A stretch of 64,000 nucleotides of DNA from Apostichopus japonicus. Lineage: Eukaryota > Echinodermata > Holothuroidea > Aspidochirotida > Stichopodidae. Where the stretch lies: positions 27,391,554 through 27,455,553 of the forward strand of contig NC_092562.1 of NCBI RefSeq assembly GCF_037975245.1. Reading direction: 5' to 3'. A program made the position numbers and the translations under genes. Positions 20,397-36,269 of this stretch are shown here, one piece after another (the first letter of the stretch is position 1; every line of letters starts with the position of its first letter). The notes under the pieces were generated by a model. That model made no database searches. It worked only from the letters and a program-made list of their open reading frames with translations, and had not been told where the DNA came from.

Positions 20397-23300
20397 ACTG
20401 TTAATATCTCCTTTTCCAGTCTCTAGGGACAATAGTTTTGTGAGTGAATCAATTGAACTTAATTTCAAGCCATGTTCGTAGCACTCTTGACTTGTACTCC
20501 TAACAGTGTACTCTTGTACAGTTTCAGATTGTGTGGACAATGCTTAATGCTTACTGTGCACTCTATTTTCTACTTTTAGAAATTAATCCAGTTACATTCA
20601 GTTATTGCCAGGAACTGCAGAACATGATCTAGGTTAAAGCACAATTAATCTTAGGTTTTTGTCTCAAATATACCCACTGCAACTGTTGCTAAAGTACACA
20701 CATGTTTGAATTGCGTAGAATATAGAACCTGTACATTTTCCTAAATATTATAGATTTTCAAGTGCTGTCAAATCTGGCATAGTAACTCCACATTTCTTAC
20801 TGTGTATACCTTCTTCATTTTACACATGTTTGGATATTGTGGACAATATAACCTATTCATTCTATATTGCAGATGAATATCAATTATTAAATATCATATT
20901 ATAATAAAAAAAGGTGATTCTATTTTCCATTAACCAGCTGTATCAAGGCAATGTAGTTAATGACTTTATATATGCTTTTTCAACAGGCAATGGAAAGGGC
21001 TCTTGAAGTGTTCCAACCATTTCTTTTCCTGAAGATGGACGTTAATATCACTGGTAGGTTAAATGAGGGCAATGAATTGAAGTTAATTGTGTAATAAACA
21101 GATTAGAAGATGAATGACTGCTTCAGATACGATTGTCATTGTGTGAGTTACCCGATCTGAATCAGCCTTAACCTTCAACACTAATATCTCCTTTTCCAGT
21201 CTCTGGGACAATTGTTTTGTAAGTGAATCAATTGAACTTAGGTTCAAGCACAATCAGGCCATGTTTGTAGTCACTTGTACTGTACTCTTAACATTGTACT
21301 CTTGTACAGTTTCAGATTGTGTGGACAATGCTTAATGTGTACTTTACCTTGTAACTAGTCTAATCATAATAGGCATGAACGAAAAAATTTAAATACTGTG
21401 ACTCCTCTTTCAGTCTTTGCAGACAATATTTGTCCAAATGAATCAATTGAACTTAAGTTCAAGCACAATCAAACCATGTTAGTATTTACTTGAGCTCCTA
21501 ACATTGTACTCTTATACAATTTCAGATTGTGTGGACAATGCTTACAATAGTCTTGTAAGTGAATCAATTGAACTTATGTTCAAGCACAATCAAGCCATGT
21601 ATGTAGTCACTTGTACTCATAACATTGTACTCTTATACAGTTTCAGATTGTGTGGACAATGCTTACTGTGCACTTCACTCTATTTTGTACTTTTAGAAAT
21701 TAATCCAGTTGTTACATTCAGTTATTGCCAGGAACTGCAGAACATGATATAGGTTAAAGCACAAATAATCTTAGGTTTTTGTCCAAACAATACCCACTGC
21801 AGCTTTTGCTAAAGTGCACACTTGTTTGGATTGTGTAGAATATAGAACCTGTACATTTTCCTAAATATTATAGATTTTCTAGTGCAGTCAAATCTGGCAT
21901 AGTAACTCCACATTTCTTACTGTACCTTCTTCATTTTACAAAGGTTTGGATATTGTGGACAATATAACCTATTCATTCTATATCGCAGATTAATATCAAT
22001 TATTAAATATCATATTATAATAAAAAAGGTGATTCTATTTTCCATTAACCAGCTGTATCAAGGCAATGTAGTTAATGACTTTATATATTCTTTTTCAACA
22101 GGCAATGGAAAGGGCTCTTGAAGTGCTCCAACCATTCCTTTTCCTTGAGATGGACGTTAATATCACTGGTAGGTTAACTGAGGGCAATGACTTTAAGTTA
22201 ATTGTGTATTAAACAGATTAGAAGATTAATGACTGCTTTAGTTCAATTGTCGTTGTGTAAGTTACCCGATCTGAATCAGTCTTAACCTTAAACATTAATA
22301 TCTCATTTTCCAGTCTCTGGGGAAAATAGTTTTGTAAGTGAATCAATTGAACTTAGATTCAAGCACAATCAAGACATGTTTGTAGTCACTTGTACTCCTA
22401 ACATTGTACTCTTGTACAGTTTCAGATTGTGTGGATAATGCTTAATGTGTACTTTACCTTGTAACTAGTCTAATCATAATAGGCATGAACAAAAAAAAAA
22501 AAATACTGTGACTCCTCTTTCAGTCTTTGCAGTCAATATTTGTCCAAATGAATCAATTGAACTTAAGTTCAAGCACAATCAAACCATGTTAGTATTTACT
22601 TGAGCTCCTAACATTGTACTCTTATACAGTTTCAGACTGTGTGGACAATGCTTACCGTGCACTCTATTTTGTACTTTTAGAAATTAATCCAGTTCTTACA
22701 TTCAGTTATTGCCAGAACTGCAGAATATGATACTGTATAGGTTAAAGCGTAAATAATCTTAGAGTTTTTTTCTGAACAATACCCACTGCAATTGTTGCTA
22801 AAGTGCGCACTTGTTTGGATTGTGTAGAATATAGAACCTGTACATTTTCCTAAATATTTTAGATTTTCTAGTGCAGTCAAATCTGGCATAGTAATTCCAC
22901 ATTTCTTAATGTACCTTCTTCATTGTACACAGGTTTGGATATTGTGTACAATATAACCTATTCATTCTATATTGCAGATTAATATTAATTATTAAATATT
23001 ATAATGTAATAAAGCATGTGATTCTATTTTCTATTTACCAGCTGTATCAAGGCAATGTAGTTAATGATTTTATATATGCTTTTTCAACAGGCAATGGAAA
23101 GGGCTCTTGAAGTGTTCCAACCATTTCTTTTCCTGAAGATGGACGTTAATATCACTGGTAAGTTAACTGAGGGCAATGAATTGAAGTTAATTGTGTAATA
23201 AGCAGATTAGAAGATCAATGACTGCTCAGTTACGATTGTCATTGTGTGAGTTACCCGATCTGAATCAGCCTTAACCTTCAACACTAATATCTCCTTTTCC

Positions 23301-24282
23301 AGTCTCTGGGACAATTGTTTTGTAAGTGAATCAATTGAACTTAGGTTCAAGCACAATCAGGCCATGTTTGTAGTCACTTGTACTCCTAACATTGTACTCT
23401 TGTACAGTTTCAGATTGTGTGGACAATGCTTAATGTGTACTTTACCTTGTAACTAGTCTAATCATAATAGGCATGAACGAAAAAACTTAAACACTGTGAC
23501 TCCTCTTTCAGTCTTTGCAGACAATATTTGTCCATATGAATCAATTGAACTTAAGTTCAAGCACAATCAAACCATGTTAGTATTTACTTGAGCTCCTAAC
23601 ATTGTACTCTTATACAGTTTCAGATTGTGTGGACAATGCTTACTGTGCACTTCACTCTATTTTGTACTTTTAGAAATTAATCCAGTTGTTACATTCAGTT
23701 ATTGCCAGGAACTGCAGAACATGATATAGGTTAAAGCACAATTAATCTTAGGTTTTTGTCCAAACAATACCCACTGCAACTTTTGCTAAAGTGCACACTT
23801 GTTTGGAATGTGTAGAATATAGAACCTGTACATTTTCCTAAATATTATAGATTTTCTAGTGCAGTCAAATCTGGCATAGTAACTCCACATTTCTTACTGT
23901 ACCTTCTTCATTTTACACAAGTTTGGATATTGTGGACAATATAACCTATTCATTCTATATTGCAGATTAATATCAATTATTAAATATCATATTAAAATAA
24001 TAAAAGGTGATTCTATTTTCCATTAACCAACTGTATCAAGGCAAAGTAGTTAATGACTTTATATGCTTTTTCAACAGGCAATGGAAAGGGCTCTTGAAGT
24101 GTTCCAACCATTTCTTTTCCTGAAGATGGACGTTAATATCACTGGTAGGTTAACTGAGGGCAATGACATGCAGTTAATGTGTAATAAACAGATTAGAAGA
24201 TTAAAGACTGCTTCAGTTACGATTGTCGTTGTGTAAGTTACCCGATCTGAATCAGCCTTAACCTTCAACATAAATATCTCCT
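20397..24282 (+). repeat. Block 1 of a 3870-bp higher-order repeat
   Basis: Four units with spacings 1115, 989, 987 and 779. The motif ctctagggacaatagttttg marks its start at 20421 and recurs at 24291 (3870 bp later) and 26184 (1893 bp later). It is nearly identical to the block at 26176-30040, with scattered single-base differences. Confidence 0.85.
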
Positions 24283-26175
24283 TTTCCAGTCTCTAGGGAC
24301 AATAGTTTTGTGAGTGAATCAATTGAACTTAATTTCAAGCCATGTTCGTAGCACTCTTGACTTGTACTCCTAACATTGTACTCTTGTACAGTTTCAGATT
24401 GTGTGGACAATGCTTAATGCTTACTGTGCACTCTATTTTCTACTTTTAGAAATTAATCCAGTTACATTCAGTTATTGCCAGGAACTGCAGAACATGATCT
24501 AGGTTAAAGCACAATTAATCTTAGGATTTTGTCTCAAATATACCCACTGCAACTGTTGCTAAAGTACACACATGTTTGAATTGCGTAGAATATAGAACCT
24601 GTACATTTTCCTAAATATTATAGATTTTCAAGTGCTGTCAAATCTGGCATAGTAACTCCACATTTCTTACTGTGTATACCTTCTTCATTTTACACATGTT
24701 TGGATATTGTGGACAATATAACCTATTCATTCTATATTGCAGATGAATATCAATTATTAAATATCATATTATAATAAAAAAAGGTGATTCTATTTTCCAT
24801 TAACCAGCTGTATCAAGGCAATGTAGTTAATGACTTAATATATGCTTTTTCAACAGGCAATGGAAAGGGCTCTTGAAGTGTTCCAACCATTTCTTTTCCT
24901 GAAGATGGACGTTAATATCACTGGTAGGTTAAATGAGGGCAATGAATTGAAGTTAATTGTGTAATAAACAGATTAGAAGATGAATGACTGCTTCAGATAC
25001 GATTGTCATTGTGTGAGTTACCCGATCTGAATCAGCCTTAACCTTCAACACTAATATCTCCTTTTCCAGTCTCTGGGACAATTGTTTTGTAAGTGAATCA
25101 ATTGAACTTAGGTTCAAGCACAATCAGGCCATGTTTGTAGTCACTTGTACTGTACTCTTAACATTGTACTCTTGTACAGTTTCAGATTGTGTGGACAATG
25201 CTTAATGTGTACTTTACCTTGTAACTAGTCTAATCATAATAGGCATGAACGAAAAAATTTAAATACTGTGACTCCTCTTTCAGTCTTTGCAGACAATATT
25301 TGTCCAAATGAATCAATTGAACTTAAGTTCAAGCACAATCAAACCATGTTAGTATTTACTTGAGCTCCTAACATTGTACTCTTATACAATTTCAGATTGT
25401 GTGGACAATGCTTACAATAGTCTTGTAAGTGAATCAATTGAACTTATGTTCAAGCACAATCAAGCCATGTATGTAGTCACTTGTACTCATAACATTGTAC
25501 TCTTATACAGTTTCAGATTGTGTGGACAATGCTTACTGTGCACTTCACTCTATTTTGTACTTTTAGAAATTAATCCAGTTGTTACATTCAGTTATTGCCA
25601 GGAACTGCAGAACATGATATAGGTTAAAGCACAAATAATCTTAGGTTTTTGTCCAAACAATACCCACTGCAGCTTTTGCTAAAGTGCACACTTGTTTGGA
25701 TTGTGTAGAATATAGAACCTGTACATTTTCCTAAATATTATAGATTTTCTAGTGCAGTCAAATCTGGCATAGTAACTCCACATTTCTTACTGTACCTTCT
25801 TCATTTTACAAAGGTTTGGATATTGTGGACAATATAACCTATTCATTCTATATTGCAGATTAATATCAATTATTAAATATCATATTAAAATAATAAAAGG
25901 TGATTCTATTTTCCATTAACCAACTGTATCAAGGCAAAGTAGTTAATGACTTTATATGCTTTTTCAACAGGCAATGGAAAGGGCTCTTGAAGTGTTCCAA
26001 CCATTTCTTTTCCTGAAGATGGACGTTAATATCACTGGTAGGTTAACTGAGGGCAATGACATGCAGTTAATGTGTAATAAACAGATTAGAAGATTAAAGA
26101 CTGCTTCAGTTACGATTGTCGTTGTGTAAGTTACCCGATCTGAATCAGCCTTAACCTTCAACATAAATATCTCCT
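24283..26175 (+). repeat. Block 2: shortened 1893-bp copy of the higher-order repeat
   Basis: It contains only the first and last units of block 1; the two inner units (about 1977 bp) are missing, as expected from unequal exchange between adjacent units. Flanking sequence is almost identical to blocks 1 and 3. Confidence 0.85.
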
Positions 26176-29100
26176 TTTCCAGTCTCTAGGGACAATAGTT
26201 TTGTGAGTGAATCAATTGAACTTAATTTCAAGCCATGTTCGTAGCACTCTTGACTTGTACTCCTAACATTGTACTCTTGTACAGTTTCAGATTGTGTGGA
26301 CAATGCTTAATGCTTACTGTGCACTCTATTTTCTACTTTTAGAAATTAATCCAGTTACATTCAGTTATTGCCAGGAACTGCAGAACATGATCTAGGTTAA
26401 AGCACAATTAATCTTAGGATTTTGTCTCAAATATACCCACTGCAACTGTTGCTAAAGTACACACATGTTTGAATTGCGTAGAATATAGAACCTGTACATT
26501 TTCCTAAATATTATAGATTTTCAAGTGCTGTCAAATCTGGCATAGTAACTCCACATTTCTTACTGTGTATACCTTCTTCATTTTACACATGTTTGGATAT
26601 TGTGGACAATATAACCTATTCATTCTATATTGCAGATGAATATCAATTATTAAATATCATATTATAATAAAAAAAGGTGATTCTATTTTCCATTAACCAG
26701 CTGTATCAAGGCAATGTAGTTAATGACTTAATATATGCTTTTTCAACAGGCAATGGAAAGGGCTCTTGAAGTGTTCCAACCATTTCTTTTCCTGAAGATG
26801 GACGTTAATATCACTGGTAGGTTAAATGAGGGCAATGAATTGAAGTTAATTGTGTAATAAACAGATTAGAAGATGAATGACTGCTTCAGATACGATTGTC
26901 ATTGTGTGAGTTACCCGATCTGAATCAGCCTTAACCTTCAACACTAATATCTCCTTTTCCAGTCTCTGGGACAATTGTTTTGTAAGTGAATCAATTGAAC
27001 TTAGGTTCAAGCACAATCAGGCCATGTTTGTAGTCACTTGTACTGTACTCTTAACATTGTACTCTTGTACAGTTTCAGATTGTGTGGACAATGCTTAATG
27101 TGTACTTTACCTTGTAACTAGTCTAATCATAATAGGCATGAACGAAAAAATTTAAATACTGTGACTCCTCTTTCAGTCTTTGCAGACAATATTTGTCCAA
27201 ATGAATCAATTGAACTTAAGTTCAAGCACAATCAAACCATGTTAGTATTTACTTGAGCTCCTAACATTGTACTCTTATACAATTTCAGATTGTGTGGACA
27301 ATGCTTACAATAGTCTTGTAAGTGAATCAATTGAACTTATGTTCAAGCACAATCAAGCCATGTATGTAGTCACTTGTACTCATAACATTGTACTCTTATA
27401 CAGTTTCAGATTGTGTGGACAATGCTTACTGTGCACTTCACTCTATTTTGTACTTTTAGAAATTAATCCAGTTGTTACATTCAGTTATTGCCAGGAACTG
27501 CAGAACATGATATAGGTTAAAGCACAAATAATCTTAGGTTTTTGTCCAAACAATACCCACTGCAGCTTTTGCTAAAGTGCACACTTGTTTGGATTGTGTA
27601 GAATATAGAACCTGTACATTTTCCTAAATATTATAGATTTTCTAGTGCAGTCAAATCTGGCATAGTAACTCCACATTTCTTACTGTACCTTCTTCATTTT
27701 ACAAAGGTTTGGATATTGTGGACAATATAACCTATTCATTCTATATCGCAGATTAATATCAATTATTAAATATCATATTATAATAAAAAAGGTGATTCTA
27801 TTTTCCATTAACCAGCTGTATCAAGGCAATGTAGTTAATGACTTTATATATTCTTTTTCAACAGGCAATGGAAAGGGCTCTTGAAGTGCTCCAACCATTC
27901 CTTTTCCTTGAGATGGACGTTAATATCACTGGTAGGTTAACTGAGGGCAATGACTTTAAGTTAATTGTGTATTAAACAGATTAGAAGATTAATGACTGCT
28001 TTAGTTCAATTGTCGTTGTGTAAGTTACCCGATCTGAATCAGTCTTAACCTTAAACATTAATATCTCATTTTCCAGTCTCTGGGGAAAATAGTTTTGTAA
28101 GTGAATCAATTGAACTTAGATTCAAGCACAATCAAGACATGTTTGTAGTCACTTGTACTCCTAACATTGTACTCTTGTACAGTTTCAGATTGTGTGGATA
28201 ATGCTTAATGTGTATTTTACCTTGTAACTAGTCTAATCATAATAGGCATGAACAAAAAAAAAAAATACTGTGACTCCTCTTTCAGTCTTTGCAGTCAATA
28301 TTTGTCCAAATGAATCAATTGAACTTAAGTTCAAGCACAATCAAACCATGTTAGTATTTACTTGAGCTCCTAACATTGTACTCTTATACAGTTTCAGACT
28401 GTGTGGACAATGCTTACCGTGCACTCTATTTTGTACTTTTAGAAATTAATCCAGTTCTTACATTCAGTTATTGCCAGAACTGCAGAATATGATACTGTAT
28501 AGGTTAAAGCGTAAATAATCTTAGAGTTTTTTTCTGAACAATACCCACTGCAATTGTTGCTAAAGTGCGCACTTGTTTGGATTGTGTAGAATATAGAACC
28601 TGTACATTTTCCTAAATATTTTAGATTTTCTAGTGCAGTCAAATCTGGCATAGTAATTCCACATTTCTTAATGTACCTTCTTCATTGTACACAGGTTTGG
28701 ATATTGTGTACAATATAACCTATTCATTCTATATTGCAGATTAATATTAATTATTAAATATTATAATGTAATAAAGCATGTGATTCTATTTTCTATTTAC
28801 CAGCTGTATCAAGGCAATGTAGTTAATGATTTTATATATGCTTTTTCAACAGGCAATGGAAAGGGCTCTTGAAGTGTTCCAACCATTTCTTTTCCTGAAG
28901 ATGGACGTTAATATCACTGGTAGGTTAACTGAGGGCAATGAATTGAAGTTAATTGTGTAATAAGCAGATTAGAAGATCAATGACTGCTCAGTTACGATTG
29001 TCATTGTGTGAGTTACCCGATCTGAATCAGCCTTAACCTTCAACACTAATATCTCCTTTTCCAGTCTCTGGGACAATTGTTTTGTAAGTGAATCAATTGA

Positions 29101-30040
29101 ACTTAGGTTCAAGCACAATCAGGCCATGTTTGTAGTCACTTGTACTCCTAACATTGTACTCTTGTACAGTTTCAGATTGTGTGGACAATGCTTAATGTGT
29201 ACTTTACCTTGTAACTAGTCTAATCATAATAGGCATGAACGAAAAAACTTAAACACTGTGACTCCTCTTTCAGTCTTTGCAGACAATATTTGTCCATATG
29301 AATCAATTGAACTTAAGTTCAAGCACAATCAAACCATGTTAGTATTTACTTGAGCTCCTAACATTGTACTCTTATACAGTTTCAGATTGTGTGGACAATG
29401 CTTACTGTGCACTTCACTCTATTTTGTACTTTTAGAAATTAATCCAGTTGTTACATTCAGTTATTGCCAGGAACTGCAGAACATGATATAGGTTAAAGCA
29501 CAATTAATCTTAGGTTTTTGTCCAAACAATACCCACTGCAACTTTTGCTAAAGTGCACACTTGTTTGGAATGTGTAGAATATAGAACCTGTACATTTTCC
29601 TAAATATTATAGATTTTCTAGTGCAGTCAAATCTGGCATAGTAACTCCACATTTCTTACTGTACCTTCTTCATTTTACACAAGTTTGGATATTGTGGACA
29701 ATATAACCTATTCATTCTATATTGCAGATTAATATCAATTATTAAATATCATATTAAAATAATAAAAGGTGATTCTATTTTCCATTAACCAACTGTATCA
29801 AGGCAAAGTAGTTAATGACTTTATATGCTTTTTCAACAGGCAATGGAAAGGGCTCTTGAAGTGTTCCAACCATTTCTTTTCCTGAAGATGGACGTTAATA
29901 TCACTGGTAGGTTAACTGAGGGCAATGACATGCAGTTAATGTGTAATAAACAGATTAGAAGATTAAAGACTGCTTCAGTTACGATTGTCGTTGTGTAAGT
30001 TACCCGATCTGAATCAGCCTTAACCTTCAACATAAATATC
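26176..30040 (+). repeat. Block 3: second full copy of the higher-order repeat
   Basis: The same four-unit order as block 1 (spacings 1115, 988, 987 and then a more diverged unit). Near 30050 the sequence switches to a diverged version (ctctggggacaatcgttttg), the end of the recently duplicated part. Confidence 0.85.
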
Positions 30041-33000
30041 TCCTTTTCCAGTCTCTGGGGACAATCGTTTTGTAAGTGAATCAATTGAAATTACGTTCAA
30101 GCACACTCAAGCCTGTTTGTAGTCACTTGTACTCCTAACATTGTACTCTTGTACAGTTTCAGATTGTGTGGACAATGATTAATGTGTACTTTACCTTGTA
30201 ACTGGTCTAATCAAAATAGGCATGAATGAAACAATTTAAACACTGTGACTCCTCCTTCAGTCTTTGCAGACAATATTTGTCCAAATGAATCAATTGAAGT
30301 AAAGTTCAAGCACAATCAAACCATGTTAGTATTAACTTGAGCTCCTAACATTGTACTCTTGTACAATTTCAGATTGTGTGGACAATGCTTACTGTGCACT
30401 CTATTTTGTTCTTTTAGAAATTAATCCAGTTCTTACATTCAGTTAATGACAGGAACTGCAGAACATGATAAAGGCTAAAGCACAATTAATCTTAGGTTTT
30501 TGTCTCAAAAATACCCACTGCAACTGTTGCTAAAGTACACACATGTTTGGATTGTGTAGAATATAGAACCTGTACATTTTCCTAAATATTATAGATTTTT
30601 AGTGCACCCAAATCTGGCATAGTAACTCCACATTTCTTCATGTTCCTTCTTCATTGTACACATGTTTGGATCTTGTGGACAATATAACCTATTCATTCTA
30701 TATTGCAGATGAATATCAATTATTAAATATCATATTATAACAAAAAAGGTGATTCTATTTTCCATTAATCAGCTGCATCAAAGCAATGTAGTTAATGACT
30801 TTATATACTTTTCAACAGGCAATGGAAAGGGCTCCTGAAGTGTTCCAACCATTCCTTTTCCTTGAGATGGACGTTAATATCACTGGTAGGTTAACTGAGG
30901 GCAATGACTTTAAGTTAATTGTGTATTAAACAGATTAGAAGATGAATGACTGCTTTAGTTCAATTGTCGTTGTGTAAGTTACCTGATCTGAATCAGTCTT
31001 AACCTTAAACATTAATATCTCATTTTCCAGTCTCTTGGGAAAATAGTTTTGTAAGTGAATCAATTGAACTTAGATTCAAGCACAATCAAGCCATGTTTGA
31101 AGTCACTTGTACTCCTAACATTATACTGTTGTACAGTTTCAGATTGTGTGGACAATGCTTAATGTGTACTTTACCTTGTAACTGGCCTAAAAACAAAATA
31201 GGCATGAACGAAACAATTTAAAAACTGTGACTCTTTCAGTCTTTGCAGACAATATTTGTCCAAATGAACCAATTGAACTTAAGTTCAAGCAAATTCAAAC
31301 CATGTTTGAAGTCACTTGTACTCCTAACATTATACTCTTGTACAGTTTCAGATTGTGTGGACAATGCTTAATGTGTGCTTTACCTTGTAACTGGTCTAAT
31401 CAAAATAAGCATGAACGAAACGATTTAAACACTGTGACTCCTCCTTCAGTCTTTGCAGACAATATTTGTCCAAATGAATGAATTGAAGTAAAGTTCAAGC
31501 ACAATCAATATAACCTATTCATTCTATATTGCAGATTAATATCAATTATTAAATATTATAATATATTAAAGCAAGTGATTCTATTTTCCATTAACCAACC
31601 AGCTGTAGCAAGGCAATGTAGTTAATGACTTTATATATGCTTTTTTAACAGGCAATGGAAAGGGCTCTTGAAGTGTTCCAACCATTCCTTTTCCTGAAGA
31701 TGGATGTTAATATCACTGGTAGGTTAACTGAGGGCAATGACTTGAAGTTAATTGTGTAATAAACAGATTAGATTAATGACTGCTTCAGTTACGATTGTCG
31801 TTGTGTAAGTTACCCGATCTGAAACAGCCTTAACCTTAAACATTGATATCTCCTTTTCCAGTCTCTGAAGATAGTTTTGTAATCGAATCAATTGAACTTA
31901 GGTTCAAGCACACTCAAGCCTGTTTGTAGTCACTTGTACTCACTAACATTGTACTCTTGTACAGTTTCAGATTGTGTGGACAATGCTTAATGTGTATTTT
32001 ACCTAGTTACTGGCCTAATCAAAATAGGCATGAACGAAACAATTTAAATACTGTGACTCCTCTTTCAGTCTTTGCAGACAATATTCGTCCAAATAAATCA
32101 ATTGAACTTAAGTTCAAGCACAATCAAGCCATGTTAGTATTAACTTGCGCTCCTAACATTGTACTCTTATACAATTTCAGATTGTGTGGACAATGCTTAC
32201 TGTGCACGCTATGTTGTACTTGTAGAAATTAATCCAGTTCTTTCATTCAGCTATTGCCAGGAACTGCAGATCATGATATAGGTTAAAGCACAATTATTCT
32301 TAGGGTTTTATCTCAACAATAGCCACTGCAACTGTTGCTAAAGTGCACACATGTTTGGATTGTGTAGAATATGGAACCTGTATTTTTTCTTAAATATTAT
32401 AGATTTTCTAGTGCAGTCAAATCTGGCATAGTAACTCCAAATTTCTTACTGTACCTTCTTCATTGTACACAGGTTTGGATATTTTGGACAATATTACCTA
32501 TTCATTCTATATTGCAGATTAATATCAATTATTTAATATTATAATATAATAAAGCATGTGATTCTATTTTCCATTCACCAGCTGTATCAAGGCAATGCAG
32601 TTAATGGCTTTGTATGCTTTTTAAACAGGCAATGGAAAGGGCTCTTGAAGTGTTCCAACCATTCATTTTCCTAAAGATGGATGTTAATATCACTGGTAGG
32701 TTAACTGAGGGCAATGACTTGAAGTTAATTGTGTAATAAACAGATTAGAAGATTAATGACTGCTTCAGTTACGATTGACGTTGTATAAGTTACCCGATCT
32801 GAAAACAGCCTTAACCTTAAACATTCATATCTTCTTTTCCAGTCTCTGAAGAATGTTTTGTAATTGAAACAATTGAACTTAGGTTCAAGCATACTCAAGC
32901 CATGTTTGTAGTCACGTGTACTCCTAACATTGTACTCTTGTACAGTTTCAGATTGTGTGGACAATGCTTAATGTGTATTTTACCTAGTTACTGGCCTAAT

Positions 33001-36000
33001 CAAAATAGGCATGAACGAAACAATTTAAATACTGTGACTCCTCTTTCAGTCTTTGCAGACAATATTTATCCAAATGAATCAATTGAAGTAGAGTTCAAGC
33101 ACAATCAAACCATGTTAGTATTTACTTGCGCTCCTAACATTGTACTCTTATACAGTTTCAGATTGTGTGGACAATGCTTACTGTGCACTCTATTTTGTAC
33201 TGTTACAAATTAATCCAGTTCTTTCATTCAGCTAATGCCAGGAACTGCAGATCATGGTATAGGTTAAAGCACAATTAATCTTAGGTTTTTGTCTCAACAA
33301 TACCCACTGCAACTGTTGCTAAAGTGCACACTTGTTTGGATTGTGTAGAATATAGAACCTGTACATTTTCATAAGTATTATAGATTTTCTAGTGCTTTCA
33401 AATCTGGCATAGAAACTCCACATTTCTTACTGTACCTTCTTCATTGTACACAGGTTGTGATATTGTGGACAATATAACCTATTCATTCTATATTGCAGAT
33501 GAATATCAATTATTAAATATTAGAATACAATAAAGAATGTGATTCTATTTTCCATTAACCAACTGTATCAAAGCAATGTAGTTAATGACTTTATATACTT
33601 TTCAACAGGCAATGGAAACGGCTCCTGAAGTGTTCCAACCATTTCTTTTCCTAAACATGGACATTTGCCTAATGTGTATTTTACCTTGTAACTGGCCTAA
33701 TCAAAATAGGCATGAACAATAAATAGAAATACTGTGACTCCTCTTTCAGTCTTTGCAGACAACATTTGTCCAAATGAACCAATTGAAGTAGAGTTCAAGC
33801 ACAATCAAACCATGTTAGTATTTACTTGAGCTCCTAACATTGTTCTCTTGTACAGTTTCAGATTGGGTGGACAATGCTAACTGTGCACTCTATTTTGTAC
33901 TTTTAGAAATTAATCCAGTTGTTACATTCAGCTATTGCCAATAACTGCAGATCATGATATAGCTCAAGCACAATTAATCTAAGAGTTTTGTCTCAACAAT
34001 ACCCACTGCAACTGTTGCTAAAGTGCACACTTGTTTGGATTGTGTAGAGTATAGAACCTGTACATTTTCATAAATATTACAGATTTTCTAGTGCAGTCAA
34101 ATTTGGCATAGTAAGTCCACGTTTCTTACTGTACCTTCTTCATTGTACACAGGTTTGGATATTGTGGACAATATAACCTATTCATTCTATATTGCAGATG
34201 AATATCAATTACTAAATATTAGAATACAATAAAGAATGTGATTCTATTTTCCATTAACCAGCTGTATCAAAGCAATGTAGTTAATGACTTTATATACTTT
34301 TCAACAGGCAATGGAAAGGGCTGTTGAAGTGTTCCAACCATTTCTTTTCCTAAACATGGACATTTGCCTAATGTGTATTTTACCTTGTAACTGGCCTAAT
34401 CAAAATAGGCATGAACAATAAATAGAAATACTGTGACTCCTCTTTCAGTCTTTGCAGACAATATTTGTCCAAATGAACCAATTGAAGTAGAGTTCAAGCA
34501 CAATCAAACCATGTTAGTATTTACTTGAGCTCCTAACATTGTTCTCTTGTACAGTTTCAGATTGGGTGGACAATGCTAACTGTGCACTCTATTTTGTACT
34601 TTTAGAAATTAATCCAGTTGTTACATTCAGCTATTGCCAATAACTGCAGATCATGATATAGCTTAAGCACAATTAATCTAAGAGTTTTGTCTCAACAATA
34701 CCCACTGCAACTGTTGCTAAAGTGCACCCATGTTTGGATTGTGTAGAATGTAGAACCTTTACATTTTCATAAATATTACAGATTTTCTAGTGCAGTCAAA
34801 TCTGGCATAGTAACTCCACATTTCTTCATGTTCCTTCTTCATTGTACACATGTTTGGATCTTGTGGACAATATAACCTATTCATTCTATATTGCAGATGA
34901 ATATCAATTATTAAATATCATATTATAACAAAAAAGGTGATTCTATTTTCCATTAATCAGCTGCATCAAAGCAATGTAGTTAATGACTTTATATACTTTT
35001 CAACAGGCAATGGAAAGGGCTCTTGAAGTGTTCCAACCATTCCTTTTCCTGAAGATGGATGTTAATATCACTGGTAGGTTAACTGAGGGCAATGACTTGA
35101 AGTTAATTGTGTAATAAACAGATTAGATTAATGACTGCTTCAGTTACGATTGTCGTTGTGTAAGTTACCCGATCTGAAACAGCCTTAACCGTAAACATTG
35201 ATATCTCCTTTTCCAGTCTCTGAAGATAGTTTTGTAATCGAATCAATTGAACTTAGGTTCAAGCACACTCAAGCCTGTTTGTAGTCACTTGTACTCACTA
35301 ACATTGTACTCTTGTACAGTTTCAGATTGTGTGGACAATGCTTAATGTGTATTTTACCTAATTACTGGACTAATCAAAATAGGCATGAATGAAACAATTT
35401 AAATACTGTGACTCCTCTTTCAGTCTTTGCAGACAATATTCGTCCAAATAAATCAATTGAACTTAAGTTCAAGCACAATCAAGCCATGTTAGTATTAACT
35501 TGCGCTCCTAACATTGTACTCTTATACAATTTCAGATTGTGTGGACAATGCTTACTGTGCACGCTATGTTGTACTTGTAGAAATTAATCCAGTTCTTTCA
35601 TTCAGCTATTGCCAGGAACTGCAGATCATGATATAGGTTAAAGCACAATTAATCTTAGGGTTTTGTCTCAACAATAGCCACTGCAACTGTTGCTAAAGTG
35701 CACACATGTTTGGATTGTGTAAAATATAGAACCTTACATTTTCATAAATATGATAGATTTTCTAGTGCAGTCAGATATGGCAACTCCACATTTTTTCTGG
35801 ACCTCTTCATTGTACACAGGTTTGGATATTGTGGACAATATAACCTATTCATTCTATATTGCAGATGAATATCAATTATTAAATATTATAATATAATAAA
35901 GCATGTGATTTTATTTTCCATTAACCAGCTGTGTCAAGTCAATGTAGTTAATGACTTTATATATGCTTTTTCAACAGGCAATGGAAAGGGCTCTTGAAGT

Positions 36001-36269
36001 GTTCCAACCATTCCTTTTCCTAAAGATGGACGTTAATATCACTGGTAGGTTAACAGAGGGCAATGACTCGAAGTTAATTGTGTAATAAACAGATTAGAAG
36101 ATTAAAGACTGCTTCAGTTATGATTTTCATTGTGTAAGTTACCCGATCTGAATCAGCCTTAACCTTAAACATTAATATCTCATTTTCCAGTCTCTGGGGC
36201 CAATAGTCTTGTAAGTGAATCAATTGAACTTAGGTTCAAGCACAATCAAGCCATGTATGTAGTCACTTG

